This document shows positions 1-5,149 of a DNA stretch of 6,657 nucleotides, piece after piece. The notes under the pieces were generated by a model that was given only the letters and a program-made list of their open reading frames with translations, made no database searches and was not told the origin of the DNA. A program made the translations under genes and the position numbers. The stretch lies in contig JAJPDY010000065.1 of assembly GCA_023252395.1 (NCBI GenBank), positions 1 to 6,657 on the forward strand, written 5' to 3'. Origin of the DNA: Nitrososphaera sp. Lineage in GTDB: Archaea; Thermoproteota; Nitrososphaeria; Nitrososphaerales; Nitrososphaeraceae. Each line of letters begins with the position of its first letter. The stretch's first letter is position 1.

Positions 1-30
1 TTAGATTCGTTCTTCTCTTTGAGGCTAACC

Positions 31-40
31 TCTTAATATC
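31..40 (+). promoter_or_regulatory. Archaeal TATA-like box for the methyltransferase gene
   Basis: The A/T-rich box CTTAATATCC is centred about 25 bp before the ATG at 61. That spacing puts the transcription start at or next to the start codon, so a leaderless mRNA is likely. No Shine-Dalgarno-like stretch lies between the box and the ATG. A small inverted repeat (GAGG-CTAA-CCTC, 21-32) abuts the box but is too short to call an operator. Confidence 0.45.
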
Positions 41-60
41 CACATCCCCGTGTTTTGGAT

Positions 61-1077
61 ATGTCCGACTATGAAAAAGTTGTTGACACATTATTAGGTA
101 GATGGAAAAGTCAGATATTGTACACCGGCGTAAAATTGGAAATCTTTGAATCAGTAGGCACGGCTCCAAAGCATGCTCTTGAAATCGCCAAGGAACTGGG
201 TCTTGACGGTGCATTATCTTATCGACTTTTGAGGGCTCTAGCCTCCATGGGATTCTTGAATGAAAAGGACGGCCAGAGATTTTCAATCACGCCTATGGGG
301 GAGCTGGTTCGCAAAGACCATCCACAAACATTAAGGGGCGTAATTTTGCTAGAAGAAGGTCCTGAGCACTATGCCATCTGGAAGCACCTCTCCGAAATGG
401 TCAAAGACGGCAGACAAGACGGATTTATGCGCGAGTTCGGTCTCAGGATATTTGACTATATCTCGCAGAACCCCGAATACCGAGAAATATTCAACTATGC
501 CATGAGCAGCTACTCTGCAACCCACACCAAGTTGGTGCTGGAAGCTCTTAAAAGCTACGACTTTTCAAAGATCAAGAGCCTGTGCGACGTTGGCGGGGGT
601 CACGGGCACCTTATCTGCAACATTCTCAATGGACATCCTCAGCTTCAGGGCACCGTGCTTGAACTTGAATCCACAATCAAGAACAAGGAACTGTTGTGGG
701 CAGAAAAAATGGGGATGGCAGACCGCTGTAGGTATCTTGCAGGCGACATGTTCAAAGAGGTCCCGCGCTCTGACGCATACATTATGAAAATGATTCTTCA
801 TGATTGGAACGACGAGGAATGTGTAAAGATTTTGTCAAACATCCAAAAAGCATCTTCTCCAGGCGGACGGGTTCTTATCGTTGAGCATATAGTGCCAGGG
901 CCAGAAACTCCTCACTTTTCAAAGCTATTTGATATACACATGATGTGTGCGCTCACAGGAAGAGAAAGAACTGAGAAAGAATATGCCTCATTGCTAGAGA
1001 GAGCAGGGCTGAGTTATGTACAGACACACTATCCCACATCAAGAACAATAGGAGTTATTGAAGGTGCAAAACAATAA
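61..1077 (+). CDS. SAM-dependent O-methyltransferase (acetylserotonin/caffeate OMT-like, methyltransf_2 family)
   Basis: A 338-residue cytosolic class I methyltransferase, a normal length for the family that methylates hydroxyl groups of small aromatic or isoprenoid molecules. An N-terminal winged-helix dimerisation domain (about 10-90, with the ALSYRLLRALASMGFL helix) precedes a Rossmann-like catalytic domain. The SAM-binding motif DVGGGHG is at 176-182. The segment ILHDWNDEE holds His247 at the place of the catalytic base, followed by the family's GGRVLIVEHIVPG strand. The ATG at 61 is preferred over a TTG at 55 because a TATA-like box lies about 25 bp upstream of it. The gene stands alone, with no biosynthetic partner beside it, and converges on the CdvB-family gene. 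The start of the gene is rather A+T-rich (33% G+C in 61-120). The substrate cannot be inferred: plant and animal OMTs, CrtF and many antibiotic enzymes share this architecture. Confidence 0.88.
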   Translation: MSDYEKVVDTLLGRWKSQILYTGVKLEIFESVGTAPKHALEIAKELGLDGALSYRLLRALASMGFLNEKDGQRFSITPMGELVRKDHPQTLRGVILLEEGPEHYAIWKHLSEMVKDGRQDGFMREFGLRIFDYISQNPEYREIFNYAMSSYSATHTKLVLEALKSYDFSKIKSLCDVGGGHGHLICNILNGHPQLQGTVLELESTIKNKELLWAEKMGMADRCRYLAGDMFKEVPRSDAYIMKMILHDWNDEECVKILSNIQKASSPGGRVLIVEHIVPGPETPHFSKLFDIHMMCALTGRERTEKEYASLLERAGLSYVQTHYPTSRTIGVIEGAKQ

Positions 1078-1123
1078 CTGATTTCAAAACTTGGAAATTT
1101 AATAGGTGTAAAAATTGAGAAAA

Positions 1124-1138
1124 GGCGCTGGTAGCGCC
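1124..1138 (-). terminator. Hairpin plus T-tract ending the CdvB-family gene
   Basis: A perfect 6-bp stem GGCGCT/AGCGCC with a 3-nt loop lies 17 nt beyond the stop codon at 1155. Read on the - strand it is followed by TTTTCTCAATTTTT, the layout of an intrinsic terminator. On the + strand the downstream bases are only weakly T-rich (CCTTCGCGTTT), so it fits the leftward gene better than the methyltransferase gene. This is the only structured element between the two convergent genes. Confidence 0.55.
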
Positions 1139-1154
1139 CTTCGCGTTTAGCTAA

Positions 1155-1748
1155 CTACAGTAACCCCTCATTTACCCGATGCTCCGCCACCGCGGATGCC
1201 TCTTTCATTATCTGGTCAATCTCTCCATCAGAGCCTGTGCTTATGTTGATGCCATTTCCGCCGCCGTTAAGCGAGCCCATGACTCCCTCAAGGACAGTCT
1301 GTATGCTGCCAATTTCATTGTCTGCGCCGGGCACAAACTTGCCGAGCCTTGACTTCAATCCCTTCACTGAGGATATTGCCGGCCCAAGAGCCACCATCAC
1401 GTCGCCCATGTCGGTAACAGTTGTGAGTCTCAATGAGACCTGTTCCAGAGCCATCTTTGTCTGGTTCAACATGCGAGAAATCTTGCGCACTTCTGCAAGT
1501 TCATTGGAAAGCGCCTTGGCAGAATCTGCATCATGCTTCTGTATCGCGTTAACTACTTTCTTGAAAAGCGTGCTCTCCTTCTCATTTATCTTGGCAATCA
1601 TTCCATCAAGCTTTGTTACTTGGAGCTGAAGCTTGTTTACTGCGTTGTCTACCTTTGGCCTCAAAGGATCCCGCTTGAATACTGTGTTTAGCTTGTTTTT
1701 TACGTCTACCTTGTTCTGGTGAGTCCAGTTTTTAGTAAAGCCAGGCAT
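1155..1748 (-). CDS. CdvB-family (ESCRT-III/Snf7) cell-division or membrane-remodelling protein
   Basis: A 197-residue ESCRT-III-like protein. CdvB proteins polymerise on the inner membrane at the division site in Thaumarchaeota and crenarchaea. After a short lead beginning MPGFTKNW, a basic helical segment (DPLRPKVDNAVNKLQLQVTK, about 27-46) starts the long alpha1-alpha2 hairpin. Further helices follow (EVRKISRMLNQTKMALEQVS) with the Snf7-like stretch DMGDVMVALGPAISSVKGLK. A Gly-rich linker (LNGGGNG) leads to a short amphipathic C-terminal helix (EIDQIMKEASAVAEHRV), where ESCRT-III proteins carry autoinhibitory or MIM-type helices. There is no clear winged-helix domain, so it resembles the shorter paralogues more than the CdvA-binding CdvB. 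The ATG at 1748 is chosen over an in-frame ATG at 1835 because the family starts near this MPxFxxxW segment, and an ATTAATAA box lies about 28 bp before it. Neither cdvA nor cdvC is in the window. Confidence 0.85.
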   Translation of the reverse strand: MPGFTKNWTHQNKVDVKNKLNTVFKRDPLRPKVDNAVNKLQLQVTKLDGMIAKINEKESTLFKKVVNAIQKHDADSAKALSNELAEVRKISRMLNQTKMALEQVSLRLTTVTDMGDVMVALGPAISSVKGLKSRLGKFVPGADNEIGSIQTVLEGVMGSLNGGGNGINISTGSDGEIDQIMKEASAVAEHRVNEGLL

Positions 1749-1770
1749 GTGTAAGCATGTTCCAGAATTT

Positions 1771-1780
1771 GTTATTAATC
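1771..1780 (-). promoter_or_regulatory. TATA-like box of the CdvB-family gene
   Basis: On the - strand the sequence is GATTAATAAC, centred about 28 bp before the ATG at 1748. No Shine-Dalgarno site is visible between them, so a leaderless transcript beginning at or near the ATG is likely. The box supports 1748 as the start, because it would lie inside the coding sequence if the ATG at 1835 were used. Confidence 0.45.
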
Positions 1781-1853
1781 TGATAGGTGTAATTCGGCAC
1801 ACCGGCAGGTCAGTCATTCGACTAACTGTTCTCATGTGTTCTTTTTGCAGCTG

Positions 1854-2069
1854 TCATACAACAGATGATTCGTACCCTTGAGTGTGGCCCTCGCTCAATT
1901 CCGTCTGCTTTTTTGCAGTTTCTATCTCTTCTCTTTTGGTGTCGTCACGCACCTCACCATGCATCTCTTTCTCAAGGTGCTGGCGCCTGTCCTGATCCGT
2001 CGTGAAAACCGCACCGCATACAAAGCATTGAAAGTCTGACGTTATCTTTTCCAGCTCGTCGTCAGCCAT
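1854..2069 (-). CDS. Small C2H2 zinc-finger protein
   Basis: A 71-residue acidic and basic mixed protein with one classical C2H2 finger. Cys15, Cys18, His31 and His37 form C-x2-C-x12-H-x5-H, with Phe22 and Leu32 at the hydrophobic core positions. The tail after the finger (about 39-71) is highly charged and probably disordered. Single-finger proteins of this size are typical of thaumarchaeal genomes and could bind nucleic acid or a protein partner; the sequence does not say which. The ATG at 2069 has a TATA-like box about 26 bp upstream. It lies between the CBS gene (47 nt gap) and the CdvB-family gene (105 nt gap), on the same strand. Because it seems to have its own promoter, co-transcription with either is not required. 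The finger is certain; the function is unknown. Confidence 0.82.
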   Translation of the reverse strand: MADDELEKITSDFQCFVCGAVFTTDQDRRQHLEKEMHGEVRDDTKREEIETAKKQTELSEGHTQGYESSVV

Positions 2070-2090
2070 GACATAACCATGCTCATCAAA

Positions 2091-2100
2091 GATTATACGG
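2091..2100 (-). promoter_or_regulatory. TATA-like box of the C2H2 zinc-finger gene
   Basis: On the - strand the sequence is CCGTATAATC, with the TATAAT core centred about 26 bp before the ATG at 2069. It lies just beyond the stop codon of the CBS gene (2117). The spacing predicts a leaderless mRNA. Confidence 0.5.
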
Positions 2101-2116
2101 CTTTCAAGTGGCCTGT

Positions 2117-2584
2117 CTATTGCAAGTCTAGCATGGCTCTCAGCGACCGGTATCTGTCATAATCATCTGCCAGTATTTTTGCCAGCTTTTTTGTAATGTC
2201 ACTCGTTGACAGAACACCTGCTACCGACCCATCCTCTTCTAGCACCGCCAGCCGCTTTACCTTGTGCTTTACCATGGCTTGTGCGGCAGTGTCGATAGAG
2301 TCAATAGCCTTGACGGCGACAAGCGGCGAAGACATAATATCTTTAACTGACACTTTCTGCGCGCTCTTGTTTTCTGCAGACACTTTCTTCAAGATGTCTC
2401 TTTCGGTGATTATCCCGACAGGTCTGCTGCCGTCTATTACGACAACCGATCCGACTCTGTTTTTCGCCATCAATTTTGCAACGTCAAGGGCAGAAGGATT
2501 GTCTTCAATGCTTACCGTAACCACCGCTTTTGAAGACATTATTTCGCTGACTGCGCTCAATGCTATAGAAAGGACTTCTTTCAA
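2117..2584 (-). CDS. Two-CBS-domain protein (Bateman module), likely adenosyl-nucleotide sensor
   Basis: A 155-residue soluble protein made almost entirely of a CBS pair: CBS1 about 12-68 with GIITERDIL near its end, and CBS2 about 80-135 with GVLSTSDI. CBS pairs usually bind AMP, ATP, SAM or similar ligands and act as regulatory modules; stand-alone pairs are abundant in archaea. No enzymatic domain is fused to it. The start is uncertain. ATG at 2539 has a TATAG-like box about 27 bp upstream, but the residues just before it (V-S-E-I-M) match the beginning of the second CBS repeat (V-K-D-I-M), so coding very probably begins further up, at TTG 2560 or TTG 2584. I give 2584. It follows the cyclase-like gene after 17 nt, which suggests one transcript and a shared nucleotide-signalling role (inference). 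Confidence 0.85.
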   Translation of the reverse strand: MKEVLSIALSAVSEIMSSKAVVTVSIEDNPSALDVAKLMAKNRVGSVVVIDGSRPVGIITERDILKKVSAENKSAQKVSVKDIMSSPLVAVKAIDSIDTAAQAMVKHKVKRLAVLEEDGSVAGVLSTSDITKKLAKILADDYDRYRSLRAMLDLQ

Positions 2585-2601
2585 GATAAGGGTGACCGCG
2601 C

Positions 2602-3300
2602 TTATTTCATCAAATACAGCCCATAGCTGGACCCGCTCTTTTCGTCAACATATGACCACCTTGCCGGGTCCACGTCTAGTCTGGCAAAGCCCTGATTGTC
2701 CGCCAAGTTACCATACAACGACTGGCCAGCAACTATCTGCCCAGTCCTTGCAAATGCAATCATTTTTGCGGCCATGCTAATGCTCGAGCCCACGATGTCG
2801 ATGTGCGAGCGCTCTATGCTCTTGCCGTAGAGCACTACCTGCACGTCGCCATAGTCAATAGAGATCTTGATCCTTACCTCTGGCAGGCCATGCGCAGCCA
2901 GCTCTGGGTTGATGCATTTTTTGATTATTTCTTGCATGTCACTTGCGCAGCCTACTGCATTTCTGGATGGCTGATGGCTGTCGTACACTGCAGGAAAAAG
3001 CGCAATTACTGCGTCGCCCACGTACTTGAGCGTATAGCCGCCGTACTCTGAAATAATGAGGCTCATCTCCTGCGAGAAGACATGCAGTATGGTTGCAAAT
3101 TCTGCCGGCGTAATTGACATGCTCATTCTGGTTGAGCCATCAATGTCGACGTAAAGTATCACAACGCCTATCTTGCAGTTGACGTGCCTCCGGAGGAATC
3201 TCTTGCACATCTCAGTGGAGAGGTCTATCTGCACGCCCTTGTCCAAGGTTTGCCTTACCCTTTCCTGAATAGAATTAAAGTCGCGTGCAGGCGAAAGCAA
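2602..3300 (-). CDS. Class III adenylate/guanylate cyclase-like protein with altered active site
   Basis: A 232-residue soluble protein with one class III cyclase homology domain (about 43-200) and no membrane, HAMP or receiver segment. The two metal-binding aspartates are present: Asp52 in YVDIDGST and Asp96 in KYVGDA. Lys92 and Asp168 (HIDIVG) occupy the purine-recognition positions. In the following helix, DIVGSSISMAAKM, Ser175 and Lys179 replace the transition-state Asn and Arg of canonical cyclases (positions 1025 and 1029 of mammalian enzyme numbering). It may therefore be a weak cyclase, use other residues, or bind nucleotide without making cAMP. The only start upstream of the domain is TTG at 3300: an in-frame TAA lies a short way before it, and a TATA-like box sits about 28 bp upstream. 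It heads the leftward block, divergent from the SHOCT gene, with the CBS gene 17 nt behind. Confidence 0.83.
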   Translation of the reverse strand: MLSPARDFNSIQERVRQTLDKGVQIDLSTEMCKRFLRRHVNCKIGVVILYVDIDGSTRMSMSITPAEFATILHVFSQEMSLIISEYGGYTLKYVGDAVIALFPAVYDSHQPSRNAVGCASDMQEIIKKCINPELAAHGLPEVRIKISIDYGDVQVVLYGKSIERSHIDIVGSSISMAAKMIAFARTGQIVAGQSLYGNLADNQGFARLDVDPARWSYVDEKSGSSYGLYLMK

Positions 3301-3323
3301 CCTGTCTCTTGTACGCCTTTACC

Positions 3324-3333
3324 ATATGTATAT
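3324..3333 (-). promoter_or_regulatory. TATA-like box of the cyclase-CBS transcript
   Basis: On the - strand the sequence is ATATACATAT, centred about 28 bp before the TTG at 3300. It supports the unusual TTG start and a leaderless mRNA. It lies in the divergent spacer shared with the SHOCT gene. Confidence 0.45.
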
Positions 3334-3373
3334 CATTGCATAGTTGAGAATCGTCTAGCCGATTTGTCAGTCA

Positions 3374-3395
3374 TGCATATTATCTATCATATGCA
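3374..3395. promoter_or_regulatory. Inverted repeat over the SHOCT-gene promoter (possible operator)
   Basis: TGCATAT and ATATGCA form perfect 7-bp arms around an 8-nt spacer (TATCTATC), 22 bp in all. The left arm overlaps the TATA-like stretch ATATTA (3377-3382), centred about 27 bp before the ATG at 3407. A dimeric regulator bound here would cover the TATA box and the region before the transcription start, a classical archaeal repressor position. The arms are A/T-rich, so chance cannot be excluded. Confidence 0.4.
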
Positions 3396-3406
3396 GCATG
3401 CGGCTG

Positions 3407-4129
3407 ATGGCGTTGTCTGACGATAAAAAGAAAAGAAAGGGGCTGGCTGCGTCAGCAATTACCGAAGTAGAGCGCATCGTGTCTGATCAGGTTCCGCCAA
3501 ACAGGCAGCACGAAATACTAGAGTACCTAAAGCTGTTCGGCTACAAGCCTGATAGGACTATAATCCAAGTGCATATTGCCGGCTTTTTCAACAAAAAAAG
3601 AACAGCAACCGGCAGGGAAGCAGAAAAAAGGCAGGCAACTGCAAAGAGGTACGGCGGCACAACGTTTGTGATTGTCGGCAGGACGCACGACCCTGCCATA
3701 ATGGACCTTGTGGCAAAGCCCAAGAAAAAGCCCGAGCAAACAAGCCCGGGCTATATTGGCTATCTTTGGAAGAACAAGGATCCGGAGAACAGGGCGCCGC
3801 ATGAAGTGATCCCGCTTGACTTTACTCCTGTCCACCTTTCATACCCGCAGGACTGGAAGGACATGTTTGCGACCAAGGGCTTCATGCTTGCAATGCACGT
3901 TCCTGCATCGTTTGCAAAGAACAAAAGCCGGCTGACAAGGGCGCTCTACCGGGTCGGCAAGACCGCAGATGTCAAGAAGCAATGGAACTTTATCGACGAA
4001 ATAAGGGGCAGCGGCTACGAACAGATGCAGCAGGCCGAGGACCCGCTGAGCATACTGAAAGTCCGCCTTGCAAAAGGCGAGATAACCAAAGAATATTATG
4101 AAAAGCTGCGCCAGACGCTTGCAGCATGA
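3407..4129 (+). CDS. SHOCT-domain protein of unknown function
   Basis: A 240-residue soluble, lysine-rich protein. The C-terminus (about 211-238, DPLSILKVRLAKGEITKEYY and the following KLRQTL) is a clear SHOCT helix pair, a short module found at the ends of many otherwise unrelated proteins. The rest matches no family I recognise. It starts with a basic segment (KKKRKG), then a helical region (about 17-45), a strand-rich middle containing TTFVIVGRTHDP (about 85-96), a Lys/Pro linker (KPKKKPEQ), and a mixed region with YPQDWKDMF. It has no signal peptide, membrane helix or Cys motif. The ATG at 3407 is preferred to the ATG at 3398 because of its TATA spacing; the difference is three residues. 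G+C is high (57% in 3901-3960). It is divergent from the cyclase gene and followed by the SWIM gene. Confidence 0.75.
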   Translation: MALSDDKKKRKGLAASAITEVERIVSDQVPPNRQHEILEYLKLFGYKPDRTIIQVHIAGFFNKKRTATGREAEKRQATAKRYGGTTFVIVGRTHDPAIMDLVAKPKKKPEQTSPGYIGYLWKNKDPENRAPHEVIPLDFTPVHLSYPQDWKDMFATKGFMLAMHVPASFAKNKSRLTRALYRVGKTADVKKQWNFIDEIRGSGYEQMQQAEDPLSILKVRLAKGEITKEYYEKLRQTLAA

Positions 4130-4130
4130 T

Positions 4131-4152
4131 CCCCCTCTCCCCTCAGTACTCC
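4131..4152 (+). other. Pyrimidine-rich intergenic element, copy A
   Basis: A C/T-only run (CCCCCTCTCCCCTC) followed by AGTACTCC starts one base after the stop codon of the SHOCT gene and ends a few bases before the TATA box of the SWIM gene. A 22-nt match (16 identical positions without gaps, more with a 2-nt gap) lies on the - strand at 5801-5780 in the same position relative to a stop codon and the next TATA box. It could act as a termination or RNA-binding site. Confidence 0.35.
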
Positions 4153-4156
4153 TCTC

Positions 4157-4165
4157 ATTATATAC
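4157..4165 (+). promoter_or_regulatory. TATA box of the SWIM-protein gene
   Basis: ATTATATAC, one of the best TATA matches in the window, is centred about 29 bp before the ATG at 4190. No Shine-Dalgarno site lies before that ATG, so a leaderless transcript is likely. The downstream 39-residue gene could share this promoter. Confidence 0.55.
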
Positions 4166-4189
4166 CAATCATGTGACAAAAGCCGCGCA

Positions 4190-4477
4190 ATGAACTGGTT
4201 GAGAAACAAGAACAAGATCACCAGCCAAGATTTGCTGGAGATGCTAAAGCGTATTGACAGGGCTTACCGGTTGGTGGAGCTAAATGAGCAAGAGCCCGTG
4301 ATACTTGAAACGGATCCAAAGGAGCACCTGTTTGAAGTCAGAAGCGCCAAGGAAAAAACCAAGTTCTATAGAGTAGACGCCGACATCAAGACATGCACCT
4401 GCCCGGATTTTAATTACCGCTTCCTGAAATGCAAGCATATCATTGCAGCCGAATTTGCGTCAGGGGCTGCAAGCTAG
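4190..4477 (+). CDS. Small SWIM zinc-finger protein
   Basis: A 95-residue protein whose C-terminal half is a SWIM-type zinc finger: Cys69, Cys71, Cys81 and His83 form C-x-C-x9-C-x-H, preceded by the usual strand KFYRVDADIKTCTCPDF and followed by the helix HIIAAEF. The first half (about 10-40) is helical and charged. SWIM fingers bind DNA or proteins; they occur in Rad51-paralogue partners (Sws1/SWS-1 class), Swi2/Snf2 ATPases and transposase-like proteins, and as stand-alone proteins in archaea. Here nothing else is fused to it, so a partner protein is likely (inference). The start is fixed by the TATA box about 29 bp upstream. The stop codon overlaps the AGGTG that precedes the next small gene, so the two are probably co-transcribed. 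Confidence 0.85.
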   Translation: MNWLRNKNKITSQDLLEMLKRIDRAYRLVELNEQEPVILETDPKEHLFEVRSAKEKTKFYRVDADIKTCTCPDFNYRFLKCKHIIAAEFASGAAS

Positions 4478-4480
4478 GTG
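4476..4480 (+). promoter_or_regulatory. Shine-Dalgarno site of the 39-residue gene
   Basis: AGGTG, complementary to the 3' end of archaeal 16S rRNA, overlaps the SWIM stop codon and ends 7 nt before the ATG at 4488. It is the only well-placed ribosome-binding site I find in the window. That is expected for an internal operon gene when first genes are leaderless. Confidence 0.5.
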
Positions 4481-4487
4481 GCAAGCG

Positions 4488-4607
4488 ATGGGTCATGGGT
4501 CGATATGCTCAAACAAGGAATGCAGCCACAGGCTCGGGCTGCACCAGTATGATGGAAAAAAGAGAACTCTTGCCTGCACAAAGTGCAAATGCGACAAGTA
4601 CAAGTAG
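4488..4607 (+). CDS. 39-residue Cys-rich miniprotein, probable zinc binder
   Basis: A very short gene that length cut-offs would miss. It encodes MGHGSICSNKECSHRLGLHQ, then YDGKKRTLACTKCKCDKYK. Cys7 and Cys12 (C-x4-C) and Cys30, Cys33 and Cys35 (C-x2-C-x-C), with nearby His14 and His19, form two half-sites separated by a short basic hairpin, the layout of a minimal zinc ribbon. The ATG lies 10 nt after the SWIM stop, with AGGTG at a good distance. It is in a different frame from the SWIM gene, so it is either a separate operon gene or, less likely, a former C-terminal extension cut off by a frameshift. No family is recognised. The Cys pattern and the ribosome-binding site make chance unlikely; other-frame readings here give no sensible protein. 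Confidence 0.62.
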   Translation: MGHGSICSNKECSHRLGLHQYDGKKRTLACTKCKCDKYK

Positions 4608-4806
4608 TCAATCCTGAAACTGGCAGCAGCAATACAACTGGGTACAATAGATACACACACCTTCCATTCTGCTGCTCTCACACTCAGAGGGTGAGCAGTT
4701 GCATTCTACACACCTGACTTCCTTCTCCATGCTATATGTTGGTCAGAATTATGGAAAAAGGTTGCATATGGCAAAAAATAAATCTTGTTTAGTATTTGCT
4801 AGGGTT
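4608..4806. other. Non-coding spacer upstream of the DUF2024 gene
   Basis: About 200 nt without a supportable gene on either strand. It holds an imperfect hairpin (CTGCT at 4672-4676 and CAC at 4679-4681 paired with GTGAGCAG at 4691-4698, 9-nt loop, 2-nt bulge), which may end the SWIM transcript, although no T-tract follows. It also holds two A/T-rich boxes, CTATATGT (4732-4739) and AAAAATAAATC (4773-4783). I found no convincing C/D-box RNA or tRNA in it. Confidence 0.4.
4773..4783 (+). promoter_or_regulatory. TATA-like box of the DUF2024 gene
   Basis: AAAAATAAATC is centred about 28 bp before the ATG at 4807, matching the spacing at other genes here. A second box, CTATATGT (4732-4739), is about 33 bp before an alternative in-frame ATG at 4768. 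The first is preferred because the codons from 4768 to 4806 are almost all A/T-ending, unlike the rest of the gene. Confidence 0.4.
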
Positions 4807-5145
4807 ATGCAGAGTGGCAATACAAAGCTCCGGCCCTACCAAGGAGGAGGAAAAAAAGTCGTTGTATACAACACGTATGCAAACGGTGGCAAGCTGCACT
4901 TTGATGTCTTTGTCCCGACAGACAAGAGTCAGGCATCGCAGGTGTCAAAGGACATGGACGCCAAGGCTGTCGAATATGCAAAAGAGTTCTTGAAGCTGAT
5001 AGGCAAGCCTTCTGACGACGTGTCTGTAAACATGTGCGAGCGTTGCCACATAGACAATACAGACCTGTACGCCAACGAGCTGTGGCAGCTACCTGGGAAG
5101 GAGATATTTGTCTGGCCAATGGAAGGGTGTCCAAAACCTTCCTGA
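4807..5145 (+). CDS. DUF2024-family protein
   Basis: A 112-residue soluble protein matching the DUF2024 pattern. A first strand, KKVVVYNTYANGGKLHFDVFVP (about 16-37), resembles the family's K-V-x-V-x-D-T-Y...H-F-D-[IV]-x-V-P. A helix (AVEYAKEFLKLIGK) follows, then the hallmark C-x2-C-H-I (Cys77, Cys80, His81) and a closing strand that ends in MEGC (Cys108). The Cys/His set could bind a metal. The function of the family is unknown. Asn22 replaces the Asp usual in the family's DTY motif. Three starts are possible (4699, 4768, 4807); 4807 is chosen on promoter spacing and on the A/T-rich codons upstream. The stretch GGAGGAGG at 4842-4849 looks like a ribosome-binding site but encodes a Gly run and has no in-frame start after it. 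Confidence 0.78.
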   Translation: MQSGNTKLRPYQGGGKKVVVYNTYANGGKLHFDVFVPTDKSQASQVSKDMDAKAVEYAKEFLKLIGKPSDDVSVNMCERCHIDNTDLYANELWQLPGKEIFVWPMEGCPKPS

Positions 5146-5149
5146 CCTT

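Noticed and set aside
21..32. GAGG-CTAA-CCTC as an operator of the methyltransferase gene
   Set aside because: Arms of 4 bp are too short to separate from chance, and no second copy is visible.
1809..1826. Stem-loop GTTAGTC-GAAT-GACTGAC on the - strand between the C2H2 and CdvB-family genes
   Set aside because: Seven pairs including one G-T wobble and no T-tract after it; too weak to call a terminator or regulatory RNA.
1749..1835. N-terminal extension of the CdvB-family gene to an ATG at 1835
   Set aside because: The extra 29 residues do not look like the family, and a TATA-like box at the leaderless spacing for ATG 1748 lies inside them.
2196..3051. Long + strand frames opposite the CBS and cyclase genes
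   Set aside because: They are antisense shadows: low-complexity Ser/Thr/Ala-rich or patternless translations, while the - strand frames encode clear domains.
4548..4617. C/D-box sRNA (ATGATGG near 4548 and CTGA near 4614)
   Set aside because: The C box is imperfect, internal D' and C' boxes are missing, and most of the segment lies in the Cys-rich coding sequence.
4429..4681. Overlapping 60-62 residue frames on both strands around the SWIM tail
   Set aside because: They lack any domain-like pattern, overlap the SWIM and Cys-rich genes, and have no supporting promoter or ribosome-binding site.
4699..4806. Longer DUF2024 protein from ATG 4699 or 4768
   Set aside because: The extra residues have no family match, the codons from 4768 to 4806 are almost all A/T-ending, and the stretch contains a TATA-like box correctly spaced for ATG 4807.
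4842..4849. GGAGGAGG as a ribosome-binding site for a shorter DUF2024 start
   Set aside because: No in-frame ATG, GTG or TTG follows at a usable distance; the run simply encodes glycines.
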